This document shows positions 36,221 to 44,056 of a stretch of 55,728 bases of DNA, in pieces (the first letter of the stretch is position 1; each line of letters begins with the position of its first letter). The stretch is from Prolixibacteraceae bacterium (GTDB lineage Bacteria > Bacteroidota > Bacteroidia > Bacteroidales > Prolixibacteraceae): assembly GCA_028282705.1 (NCBI GenBank), contig JANQHI010000071.1, forward strand, positions 1 to 55,728, in the 5' to 3' direction. Below the pieces are notes generated by a model. It did not search any database and was not told the DNA's origin. It was given only the letters and a program-made list of their open reading frames with translations. The position numbers and the translations under genes were made by a program.

Positions 36221-37099
36221 ATGTGGGCACTATTAGCTTTTATATCGGCAATCTTTTCTGCCCTTGCAGCAATTTTTGAGAAAAAAGCATTGTTTAAGTT
36301 AGAACCTGTTGTGTTTTCTTTCCAGTTATCAGCTTTAACATTTCTTCTCACCATTCCCTTTTTATTTTTTGTTGATTTTGGGCAAGTTTCATTAAATGCA
36401 TTGCTGGTGCTTTATATAAAATCGGTTTTAGGGGCTGCTGCATTTTTGCTGGTTATGTATGGGATTAAAAGAAATGAATTAAGCAACTCGCTCCCCCTGC
36501 TTGCACTTACGCCTGGTGTGGTGGCCATTTTTGCATTTTTTTTATTGGGCGAGAAAATTAGTTTGCAGGATGTTTTAGGAATGGTACTCCTTCTGGCAGG
36601 TACATATTTCCTTCAACTTGAAAAAAATGGGACATGGCTTTCACCCTTTTTATTCGTAAAACGTAATAAGGCACAATGGTACATTCTTGGGGCCATTTTA
36701 ATATTTACAATAACAAGCATATTGGACAAGGCTATTTTAAAGAACTTTAAGCTGCAACCTGAGGCATTCCTGCCTATCCAACAGCTTTTTTTTACAATCA
36801 ACTTTTTTCTTATTTTCCTTATCAGGCGTAGGAAGGCTGATGCTTTAGGATTCAAGCCTAAGCAAATAGGGAAAATTATTTTGGCAGTGGCTGTTTTTGC
36901 GGTTATCTACCGCTATTCGCACATATTGGCAATCAAAGCTGGTTCGGTTGCATTGGTTCTTTCAATAAAACGGACATCTGTTTTTTTTGCAGCAGTTTTT
37001 GGAGGGTATTATTTCATGGAACATAATTTATTAAGGAGGAGCATAGCAGTGGTTATAATGGTTTTCGGGGCAATTATTATAATTTTACCATTATTTTAG
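36221..37099 (+). CDS. EamA-family (DMT superfamily) membrane transporter
   Basis: A 292-residue inner-membrane protein with ten predicted hydrophobic segments in two EamA repeats, each starting with an AxxFEKKAL- or LDKAILKNF-like helix. Typical stretches are ALTPGVVAIFAFFLLGEKIS in the first repeat and AGSVALVLSIKRTSVFFAAVFGGYYF in the second. Such proteins export metabolites or drugs; the substrate cannot be read. It stands alone between two terminators. Confidence 0.85.
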   Translation: MWALLAFISAIFSALAAIFEKKALFKLEPVVFSFQLSALTFLLTIPFLFFVDFGQVSLNALLVLYIKSVLGAAAFLLVMYGIKRNELSNSLPLLALTPGVVAIFAFFLLGEKISLQDVLGMVLLLAGTYFLQLEKNGTWLSPFLFVKRNKAQWYILGAILIFTITSILDKAILKNFKLQPEAFLPIQQLFFTINFFLIFLIRRRKADALGFKPKQIGKIILAVAVFAVIYRYSHILAIKAGSVALVLSIKRTSVFFAAVFGGYYFMEHNLLRRSIAVVIMVFGAIIIILPLF

Positions 37100-37181
37100 T
37101 GAAACCTTAGAAACTACTTTGAATTTATTTTTTCGGAGGCTTACTGTGTATTTCCTGTTTAGCTCTTGGTATGAAAAAATA

Positions 37182-37234
37182 CAACTAAAAAGGTTTGTTG
37201 GGATATATTATATCCCAACAAACCTTTTTAGTTG
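37182..37234. terminator. Perfect 26-bp inverted repeat, bidirectional terminator
   Basis: Arms 37182-37207 and 37209-37234 are exact reverse complements with a single central T at 37208. The stem begins CAACTAAAAAGG and includes A-runs/T-runs that provide U-tracts in either direction. It lies between the convergent EamA and TonB-receptor genes. The near-absence of a loop is unusual; a real hairpin would open a few central A-T pairs. Confidence 0.85.
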
Positions 37235-37274
37235 AAGCTATTTTGATTTTTCTTATCTTAGCTATTGATAGCTT

Positions 37275-39695
37275 CTATAACAAATTCCCAAACTTAATAC
37301 CAAAATTTATTGTCCTGGGCATAGCTGGCCCATATATGTACCCAGCATCCCTGAACATCCCTTTGTCATAGTCTGTTTGCAACTGGTTAAAAATGTTTTT
37401 TACCCCACAATAAAAAACCAATTCTGTTTCATTGGAAATATGTATATCATAAGAAAGCAATAAATCGGTAGTTAAAAAACTTTTCGTTTTAGCCAATTCT
37501 TCCCCTTTAATAATATCCCCTTTTTGAATAGCTGCTTCCACTGCTTGCCTTTCAGTTGGATCATCAAAGTCGGCAGGGTTTAACCCAAAGTGTGGTACGT
37601 ACATTGAACCTGTATGGTTGAAGCTTAAAGTTGCATTAAAATGGTGGGATGGCTTAAATATAAGTGTTGCATACCCATAGTGGTTTGGGGTGCGTACAAA
37701 TTTCTTTGAGACACTGTTTTCACCCTCTCCCCATGCTTGGACATCCTCGAATTGGCTTTTTTGCAAGGTGAAACCAATTTGGGTTTCCACTGTTTCTGAA
37801 ACATATGATTTCCATTCCATATTTATCCCAGTAACATAGGCACCACTTTCTGCATTAACCCTTTTGTATGCAAAATTCCCCTGGTCATCAATAGGGTAGT
37901 ATTCGTTTGCAAACGGATCTTTTAACTTGGTATGGAAACCTTCAACAAGGAAATCATTATATGTATTGCCAAGGTCAAAGATAGAGTTGAATGAACCAGT
38001 AAAAGAGTTGGATGTTTCTTGTTTTAGGTTTGGTGCATTAAAGGTTTCAACACGTGTAGCGTTTACCAGTTCAATGTGCAGGTCCTCGTTGAATACCTGA
38101 GGTGCCCTGTAACCTTGGGCATAGCCCAGCCTGAACCTGTTGTTCCCTGTAAGTTTATACAAAACGCTTGCCCTTGGGACTACTACACCATTGCTTATTT
38201 GATCACTACCCTTATCTTCATGGTCAGTTATCCAGTAATTATCATACCTTAACCCAACAGAAACATTCACTTTTTTTGATTTCCAGTCATGCTGGATAAA
38301 AGCCCCAAGGGTATTTACTGTTTGTTTTGTAAGTGTTGTGTTTTTGCCCCCATTTGCACCGAGTTTTACGTCATGCAAATAATCTGAAGTATTGTCAATA
38401 CCAACCACTGTAAATGATGGTGCAAAAAGAAAATGGTCGCCATGGAATGAGAAATTTGCACCAACTGATGAGGTTAGGTTCTTTGTATCTCCATAGGCAT
38501 TTGGGTCTTGCTGTGCACCATAATATGAGCCACGGTTTATATGCTGGGCAGAAACATAAGCAGAGAACTTGTCATATTCCCCATTGGTAAATAAATCATA
38601 TGATAGGTTTCCCCCAGTTATCAGGTGGTCAAGTTGTTCCGCAATATCTGCTTCATGGGGCAAATAATCAAGTTTGTTGCCACCACGCCTAAATTCGTTG
38701 ATCCTATAGCCATCCAACGAAAGTTTACTTTTTGGGTTTGGTTTATGGAATACACTAAAACCAAAAGTAGTATTTTTCATTTCTACCAGTTCGGAAAACC
38801 CATCTCCATTCAAATCATGAGAATCGCGGTTGCGCATCATGGTGTAAATGTAACCCCCAGTTTTTTTATCATCAGAAATAATGGAGGCATTTAGGTTGAT
38901 TTGTTTATCAGTTGAAGCATCAGACCCATCTTCTCCGCCAATACCTATAACCCCCATCCTGCTATCCATATTAAATGTATTATGGATTGGTTCTTTGGTT
39001 ATGATATTTATGGTTCCTGCAATAGCATTCCCACCAAAAAGTGCTGAACCGCCACCACGCACTACTTCCATCCGTTCTACCATGTTTGTGGGGATAAGCT
39101 CAAGGCCATATACACCTGCCAAGCCGCTAAAAACAGGGCGGCTGTTCATTAAAATTTGGGTGTAGGGCCCCTCCATGCCATTCATCCTAAGTTGTGTGAA
39201 ACCACAATTCTGGCAATCAGTTTCTGTACGCAAACCTGGCGTGAAGCACAAACCCTCAGCAATGTTTACAGACTGGGTCAGGTTCATTAGTTTTGGCGAG
39301 ATTGTTGTAACCACAACTGCTGCTTCAGCACGGTTTGTTTGATTTCTATCAGCAGTAACTACCACTCCTTCTATGTTTAATACATCTTCCTCAATATCAA
39401 AATTGACTTCAATTGTTTCATTGGCTTTAATGTTAATGGTTTTTGATCTGCCTTTGTAACCTATGCCGCTTACCCGGATTACATGTTCTCCTGTAGGGAG
39501 GTTGGTAAGTTGGTAGTGCCCTGTTGCGTCTGTTCCTGTCCCAATTGTAGTGCCATCAATGGTTATATTGATAAAAGGGACATGTTCTCCTTTGCAGACA
39601 ACATGGCCTACAATTACTGCGTCAGTGTGGTTTTTCTGGGCAAAACTTAGTTGTACTAATAAACATAATAGGATTATCGATATATAATTTTTCAT
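37275..39695 (-). CDS. TonB-dependent receptor with CQNC motif in the plug domain
   Basis: An 806-residue outer-membrane receptor. After the signal peptide (QLSFAQK) come a CarboxypepD_reg-like domain (residues ~27-100), the TonB-box region VLNIEGVVVTADR, a plug domain and a 22-strand-type barrel ending TINFGIKFGNLL. The plug has Cys161 and Cys164 in TETDCQNCGFTQLRMNGMEG, then ILMNSRPVFSGLAGVYGLEL. A CxxC in the plug suggests metal or metal-chelate handling. The small His-rich membrane protein encoded 213 bases upstream supports a metal link. No SusD partner is present. Substrate uncertain: copper, zinc, haem or siderophore. Confidence 0.88.
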   Translation of the reverse strand: MKNYISIILLCLLVQLSFAQKNHTDAVIVGHVVCKGEHVPFINITIDGTTIGTGTDATGHYQLTNLPTGEHVIRVSGIGYKGRSKTINIKANETIEVNFDIEEDVLNIEGVVVTADRNQTNRAEAAVVVTTISPKLMNLTQSVNIAEGLCFTPGLRTETDCQNCGFTQLRMNGMEGPYTQILMNSRPVFSGLAGVYGLELIPTNMVERMEVVRGGGSALFGGNAIAGTINIITKEPIHNTFNMDSRMGVIGIGGEDGSDASTDKQINLNASIISDDKKTGGYIYTMMRNRDSHDLNGDGFSELVEMKNTTFGFSVFHKPNPKSKLSLDGYRINEFRRGGNKLDYLPHEADIAEQLDHLITGGNLSYDLFTNGEYDKFSAYVSAQHINRGSYYGAQQDPNAYGDTKNLTSSVGANFSFHGDHFLFAPSFTVVGIDNTSDYLHDVKLGANGGKNTTLTKQTVNTLGAFIQHDWKSKKVNVSVGLRYDNYWITDHEDKGSDQISNGVVVPRASVLYKLTGNNRFRLGYAQGYRAPQVFNEDLHIELVNATRVETFNAPNLKQETSNSFTGSFNSIFDLGNTYNDFLVEGFHTKLKDPFANEYYPIDDQGNFAYKRVNAESGAYVTGINMEWKSYVSETVETQIGFTLQKSQFEDVQAWGEGENSVSKKFVRTPNHYGYATLIFKPSHHFNATLSFNHTGSMYVPHFGLNPADFDDPTERQAVEAAIQKGDIIKGEELAKTKSFLTTDLLLSYDIHISNETELVFYCGVKNIFNQLQTDYDKGMFRDAGYIYGPAMPRTINFGIKFGNLL

Positions 39696-39908
39696 TTTGC
39701 TAAATTATTTATTGTAATAATTTGTTTTATTAAAATTGCTATGGAAGCAAGTACCTACTTTTCCCATAACAATGCTAATGCCCTTAAGTTTTTCTTTTAT
39801 ATAACGGGTATTAACAAAATATAGACAAGCATTTTATTTCTATGCAGAAGTTATAGAAGTACATGCCTTAAATATTAATTGATTTTGTATTTGTAAAACT
39901 ATCTTATA

Positions 39909-40259
39909 TTATGCAGCTACAGGTGGCGACCTTCCCCGTTTTGTTGAAAAAAATGCATAATAATCATTGGTATAAAGTAAAGCATACTTATTTTCCTTTA
40001 AAATATGCGAAATGAAAGAAATTACAGGTAATGCAACAAGGTAAAGAAGTGAAATATTATTCAAAAGAAGTATCTCGTTTTCGCTATGGTTGTGATTTGT
40101 AGGTGGATTAGTGGTTTTATCAAAAGGGTGGGCATGGACAATAATAGTTCCATTAAATAAATGCGAGTGTGTAAACAAAGCATTATTTAAAAGAAGCATA
40201 CTTGTTAGCACAAGGTATGTGAAAACTATTAGCCCTTTATACTTTCTTATTTTAACCAT
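39909..40259 (-). CDS. Small His-rich membrane protein, putative metal-related
   Basis: A 116-residue protein with one N-terminal hydrophobic segment (IVFTYLVLTSMLLL), a His-rich extracytoplasmic stretch (FTHSHLFNGTIIVHAHPF and NHNHSENE), a second hydrophobic segment (LLYLVALPVISFISHIL) and a basic tail. I recognise the general HSHxxxG..HAHPF pattern of small Bacteroidota proteins found near TonB receptors but no named family. The six-plus clustered His suggest metal binding in the periplasm. It lies upstream of and on the same strand as the CQNC receptor gene and probably shares its regulation. Confidence 0.65.
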   Translation of the reverse strand: MVKIRKYKGLIVFTYLVLTSMLLLNNALFTHSHLFNGTIIVHAHPFDKTTNPPTNHNHSENEILLLNNISLLYLVALPVISFISHILKENKYALLYTNDYYAFFSTKRGRSPPVAA

Positions 40260-40405
40260 ATATCAGTTAAAAGTAGGATAGTTCGTATTATAAGCAGTTA
40301 AAATCCAAATGTAAATATGATTTCTTAAGTTAAATTTCATATACGCCTTAGGTCTAATATGCAGTTTTGCGTAATTGTTGCAGGTACCTAAACAGAACAC
40401 CATAT

Positions 40406-40541
40406 TTTGGGGTTATTTTTATTTGGTTTGTCAGAAACTGAAGATTTGTTACACGCAACAGTGGTATGGCTACTTATTAGCAAACCTGGGTTATGGCTCA
40501 CTGTCATAGGATGGCGACAAGTAACTATCGGAATTACTTTT
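40406..40541 (+). pseudogene. Broken partial copy of the DoxX-like gene at 53956
   Basis: Bases 40406-40541 align with 54038-54197 of the intact gene on the same strand. The copy lost 23 bases between two ATTTGGTTTG words, shifting the frame, and homology stops abruptly after the shared ATCGGAATTACTTTT. Shared peptide pieces are FGLSE, ATVVWL, KPGLWL and IGITF. Upstream and downstream sequence does not match. A 77-residue frame (from TTG 40407) continues to 40640 but its last half is unrelated and unlikely to be functional. Confidence 0.8.
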
Positions 40542-40729
40542 CAATATGAATATCCCCACAAGGGTAGGGGACCAAGCACTTTTACAAATATTACACTTGG
40601 CTTTAATGTGCCCAACAACCTAAAAGATATGCTTTCCTAAATTCAAGATACAAGTGCAACATTTTTGTTAAAACTATTCAAAAAGGCATATAATGGGTTT
40701 TATAGCCCAACTTTTTCTTGGCCGTTTAT

Positions 40730-41197
40730 TTATTTAGCAATTTGTTGTTTAATTTCCATAATTAGAAACTGAAATGCTTTATCAAGGTTATTTTTTGCCT
40801 CTTCGGTCATTTCTTCCATAAATTCCCATTCATATCCTTTAATGTGGAATAAATATACCTGGGGATACTTCCCATATATTTTATGGCATAAATCAAGGAT
40901 GAATCCCGGCGATGCAGAATGTGTTGTAAAATCGACCTTTGGTGAGGGAATAACTTCTTCAATTAAGAAACTTTCAATTTCTTTTTTTGAGGCATCTACA
41001 AAGTATACAACATCCTTATCTGAAATATTGGAAGCATCTTCAATATTTAACTGGTAATTACTGTCAACTTCTATATTTGACAGTGATTCTTTTCTAGTCC
41101 ATTCTTCAACCATTTCAGTAAGGACAATACCTAATCCATCATCCTGCCTGCCCGGGTTGCCAAAACCATATATCAATATCTCCGGAAGTTTTCCCAT
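40730..41197 (-). CDS. hoxW: HoxW-type hydrogenase maturation protease
   Basis: Cleaves the C-terminal tail of the [NiFe]-hydrogenase large subunit after nickel insertion. A 155-residue protein from ATG 41197 (an ATG at 41254 would add 19 residues before the conserved start). The family start is ILIYGFGNPGRQDDGLG with the metal-binding Asp/Glu region, followed by DVVYFVDAS, and a His in FTTHSASPGFIL and a later YLFHIKGYEWEF. It is the last gene of the hox run, separated from hoxH by 118 bases with a terminator, so it may be expressed at a lower level. Its substrate is HoxH of the same cluster, whose tail ends in IDQKIK. Confidence 0.9.
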   Translation of the reverse strand: MGKLPEILIYGFGNPGRQDDGLGIVLTEMVEEWTRKESLSNIEVDSNYQLNIEDASNISDKDVVYFVDASKKEIESFLIEEVIPSPKVDFTTHSASPGFILDLCHKIYGKYPQVYLFHIKGYEWEFMEEMTEEAKNNLDKAFQFLIMEIKQQIAK

Positions 41198-41228
41198 TGC
41201 CAAATATGTACAAAAGTAAAATACTATT

Positions 41229-41260
41229 CTAAAAAATCCCGGCACAAATTGCACCGGGAT
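41229..41260 (-). terminator. Rho-independent terminator between hoxH and hoxW
   Basis: On the minus strand ATCCCGG (41260-41254) pairs with CCGGGAT (41242-41236) and a T6 run follows (41236-41231). It would end most hoxFUYH transcripts before hoxW, leaving the protease gene to read-through or a weak own promoter. Confidence 0.85.
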
Positions 41261-41315
41261 AATGATCTGTTTATAAAAGATTAATTGTTACTTTCTGATG
41301 CTTTAACTTTTCCAG

Positions 41316-42767
41316 CTATTTAATTTTCTGATCTATAATTTTATCATCTGAGTTGTAAAGTGTGATTTCAAGCGGCATTTGCCCTAAAGCGTGTGTTGCA
41401 CAACTCAGGCATGGGTCATAAGCCCTTATGGCAACTTCAACGGCATTCATCATTCCTTCAGTTATTTCAGGTTGGCTGGTCATAACATTGGTTGCAACCT
41501 GGTTTACCGCATTATTCATTGGCTGGTTATTGTTTGTAGTAGAAACAATGAGGTTGGCCATTTCAATCTGGTCATTATTATTGACCTTATAATGATGGAA
41601 TAAGGTGCCGCGTGGTGCTTCTATCAGCCCTACTCCTTCAGGTTTCTTTGTACCTTTTGTAGTTAACTCGCCATTTTGAATGTCGGGATCGCTTAATAAT
41701 TCTTTCATTTTCTCGGCAGAGTGAAGAATCTCAATTAACCTTGCCCAGTGCATGTGCATTGACTTGTTGCTTGGCTTTCCATTGTTATAAGCCTTAAATT
41801 TTTCAAATTCTTTCTGAGCAAGAGGTGTGTCTATAAATTCAGCAGTATTCATACGGGCAAGCGGACCAACAGTGTACCAGCCATTATCTTTACCAAATTC
41901 TTTTAAATATGGGAATTTCATGTAGCTCCAAGTCCTGACTTCTTCTTCAATATATTTATTGTAATCCTGGTAATCGATGTCATGAAGGATGATTTTCCCT
42001 TCAGGATCAACAGCCCTTAAAACACCATGATATAAGTCGAGCGCGCCATCTTTACGGACTAAACTCAAATGATTTGATGGAAATTCTGCAAATTCATCAA
42101 TTATACTTTTATGGGTTTTATGGTAGTCTTTAAAGAATTTTAAAGCATCTTTGCTCCATGAAATCATTTTATCAATATTCAGTGGATCATCTCCCTTCAA
42201 AAACGAATCCACTTCTTCTTGTGTAAGCGATTTGTTGATTCCGCCTGGAATTGCGCCGGTACCATGTATTTTCTTACCTGCAGTTGCTCTGATAATTTCC
42301 TGCCCAAATTTACGCATCATTACTCCTTGGACAGCCAGGTCCTGATGTTCGAGGGCAACGCCAATAACATTTCTTATTGCGGGGTCGCCATTTACCCCAA
42401 ATAGTAAATCGGGTGAAGCTAAATGAAAGAAATGCAATGAATGTGATTGAAACATTTGCCCGTAGTGCATCAATCTTCTCATCTTTTCACCTGTTGGCGT
42501 TAAGCCTTCGCCTGTCCCGGCTCCAACGATAACATCCATTGCTTTGGCTGCTGCCAAATGGTGGCTTACCGGGCAAATCCCACACAGGCGCTGAACAAGA
42601 ACAGGAGCTTCCCAGTAAGGCCTTCCCTGGATAAAACGTTCAAATCCCCTAAATTCAACAATGTGTAGCCTGGTTTGTAAAATTTTGCCTTCGTTGTCAA
42701 TATGTATTGTAACCTTACCATGCCCTTCAACTCTGGTTACCGGTTCTATTGTTATCTTTTGTCCCAT
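41316..42767 (-). CDS. hoxH: NAD-linked [NiFe]-hydrogenase large subunit HoxH
   Basis: The catalytic subunit with the NiFe(CN)2CO site; cytoplasmic, group 3d type. The 483-residue protein has the proximal ligands Cys62 and Cys65 in RLCGICPVSHH and the C-terminal ligands Cys453 and Cys456 in DPCLSCATH. A 24-residue tail after His459 is the piece removed by HoxW on maturation. The N-terminal EPVTRVEGHGKV is typical. It is the fourth gene of hoxFUYH, 10 bases after hoxY. All nickel ligands are present, so the enzyme should be functional. Confidence 0.96.
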   Translation of the reverse strand: MGQKITIEPVTRVEGHGKVTIHIDNEGKILQTRLHIVEFRGFERFIQGRPYWEAPVLVQRLCGICPVSHHLAAAKAMDVIVGAGTGEGLTPTGEKMRRLMHYGQMFQSHSLHFFHLASPDLLFGVNGDPAIRNVIGVALEHQDLAVQGVMMRKFGQEIIRATAGKKIHGTGAIPGGINKSLTQEEVDSFLKGDDPLNIDKMISWSKDALKFFKDYHKTHKSIIDEFAEFPSNHLSLVRKDGALDLYHGVLRAVDPEGKIILHDIDYQDYNKYIEEEVRTWSYMKFPYLKEFGKDNGWYTVGPLARMNTAEFIDTPLAQKEFEKFKAYNNGKPSNKSMHMHWARLIEILHSAEKMKELLSDPDIQNGELTTKGTKKPEGVGLIEAPRGTLFHHYKVNNNDQIEMANLIVSTTNNNQPMNNAVNQVATNVMTSQPEITEGMMNAVEVAIRAYDPCLSCATHALGQMPLEITLYNSDDKIIDQKIK

Positions 42768-42777
42768 TTTTTCTGAT

Positions 42778-43326
42778 TTAATCGAATTTTACAACTTCAT
42801 AGGGTAAATCCATTTCTTCTCCTTTTATTAATGCAACCAGCGCTTCCCAAATCAAATCTGCCCTTGGAGGGCACCCCGGAAGGTAGTAGTCGATTTTTAT
42901 TACTTCATGGCAAGGATATACTTTATCAAGAAGTATTGGCAATTCAGGATCGTTAGGCACAATCTTTTGGTCGTTTCCCTGCACGGTCGGACCACCAATA
43001 TATGCTTCTTCCAAACATTCTTTAATTGGAATCCCATTTCTCATTGCTGGTAATCCGCCCATAATAGCACACTCACCAAGGGCAATTAATATTTTACAGT
43101 TTTCACGAAAATCTTTTAAAACATGAACATTTTCGCTATTGCAACATCCGCCCTCAATAATTCCTACATCACATTTTTTGGTAAATTTCTTAATGTCGTC
43201 GATAGGTGACTTATTAAATTCAACCACTTCAATTAAGTCCAGTATTCTTTCATCAATATCAAGTATCGACATGTGGCAGCCGAAACATCCGGCTAAAGAA
43301 GTAGTGGCTACAACTGCTTTGCTCAT
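42778..43326 (-). CDS. hoxY: NAD-linked hydrogenase small subunit HoxY
   Basis: Carries the [4Fe-4S] cluster that passes electrons between HoxH and the diaphorase. The 182-residue protein has its cluster ligands in LAGCFGCHMS (Cys14, Cys17), in IALGECAIMGG and in YLPGCPPRADLIW, the four-Cys set of short, group 3 small subunits. It has no Tat signal, so it stays in the cytoplasm. Its start overlaps the end of hoxU by 4 bases (ATGA), giving translational coupling. Confidence 0.95.
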   Translation of the reverse strand: MSKAVVATTSLAGCFGCHMSILDIDERILDLIEVVEFNKSPIDDIKKFTKKCDVGIIEGGCCNSENVHVLKDFRENCKILIALGECAIMGGLPAMRNGIPIKECLEEAYIGGPTVQGNDQKIVPNDPELPILLDKVYPCHEVIKIDYYLPGCPPRADLIWEALVALIKGEEMDLPYEVVKFD

Positions 43327-44045
43327 AGTACCTCGTTTTTAATTTTTGTAACTTTTTCAATATCGCTGCCAATCGGCACTTTGTCGTATTTCCTTTGTCC
43401 AATTGGCGTACTGAAACCTTTCTCTTTAACCAGGATGGCACCAACAGGGCAAATCTCCATAGACTTTTCAGCTAATTCATCGGTAAATTTATCAGCAGAC
43501 TCGGGGTCGACTATAATTTCAACCTTATGCCCTCTTTTTTTGAAAGCATATATATTCTTTCCTTCTTCATCTTTTATAACCCGTATGCACCTTTTACAAA
43601 GTATACACCTGTTATGGTCTTTAACTATTTTAGGATTGGTTGCATCAAGTTCTCTAACTGGAAACTGGAATGGGAAGCGTGGTGCCATGATTAAAAATTT
43701 GTAAGCTAATGCCTGTAAATCACATTCACCACTTTTTTCGCAGGCAGGGCAAAAATGATTGCCTTCAACAAAAAATAGTTCAACAATTGATTTCCTTAAA
43801 TCTATTATCTCTTCAGTATTATTTTCAATTGCCATACCTTCTGCAACAGGGGTTGTACAGGCAGTCATTAATCGCCCATTAACTTTTACTGTACAAATTC
43901 TGCATGCTCCTTTGGGTTTAACTCCTTCAACATTACATAATGTAGGTATATATATATTGTTTTCTTTTGCCGCATCAACTAAGTATTGCCCTTTTTTAGC
44001 AATGCATTCCTTACCATCTATTGTGAATTTTATAGTTTGATACAT
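43323..44045 (-). CDS. hoxU: Hydrogenase diaphorase subunit HoxU
   Basis: A 240-residue iron-sulphur subunit homologous to the N-terminus of NuoG. It holds a [2Fe-2S] ferredoxin domain (PTLCNVEGVKPKGACRICTV, with the last Cys in MTACTTPV), a His/Cys [4Fe-4S] motif (HFCPACEKSGECDLQ) and two C-terminal Cys sets (CILCKRCIRV and MEICPVGAI). It transfers electrons between HoxF and HoxY. It lies 11 bases after hoxF and overlaps hoxY by 4 bases. Confidence 0.95.
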   Translation of the reverse strand: MYQTIKFTIDGKECIAKKGQYLVDAAKENNIYIPTLCNVEGVKPKGACRICTVKVNGRLMTACTTPVAEGMAIENNTEEIIDLRKSIVELFFVEGNHFCPACEKSGECDLQALAYKFLIMAPRFPFQFPVRELDATNPKIVKDHNRCILCKRCIRVIKDEEGKNIYAFKKRGHKVEIIVDPESADKFTDELAEKSMEICPVGAILVKEKGFSTPIGQRKYDKVPIGSDIEKVTKIKNEVL

Positions 44046-44056
44046 TTTAATACAAT

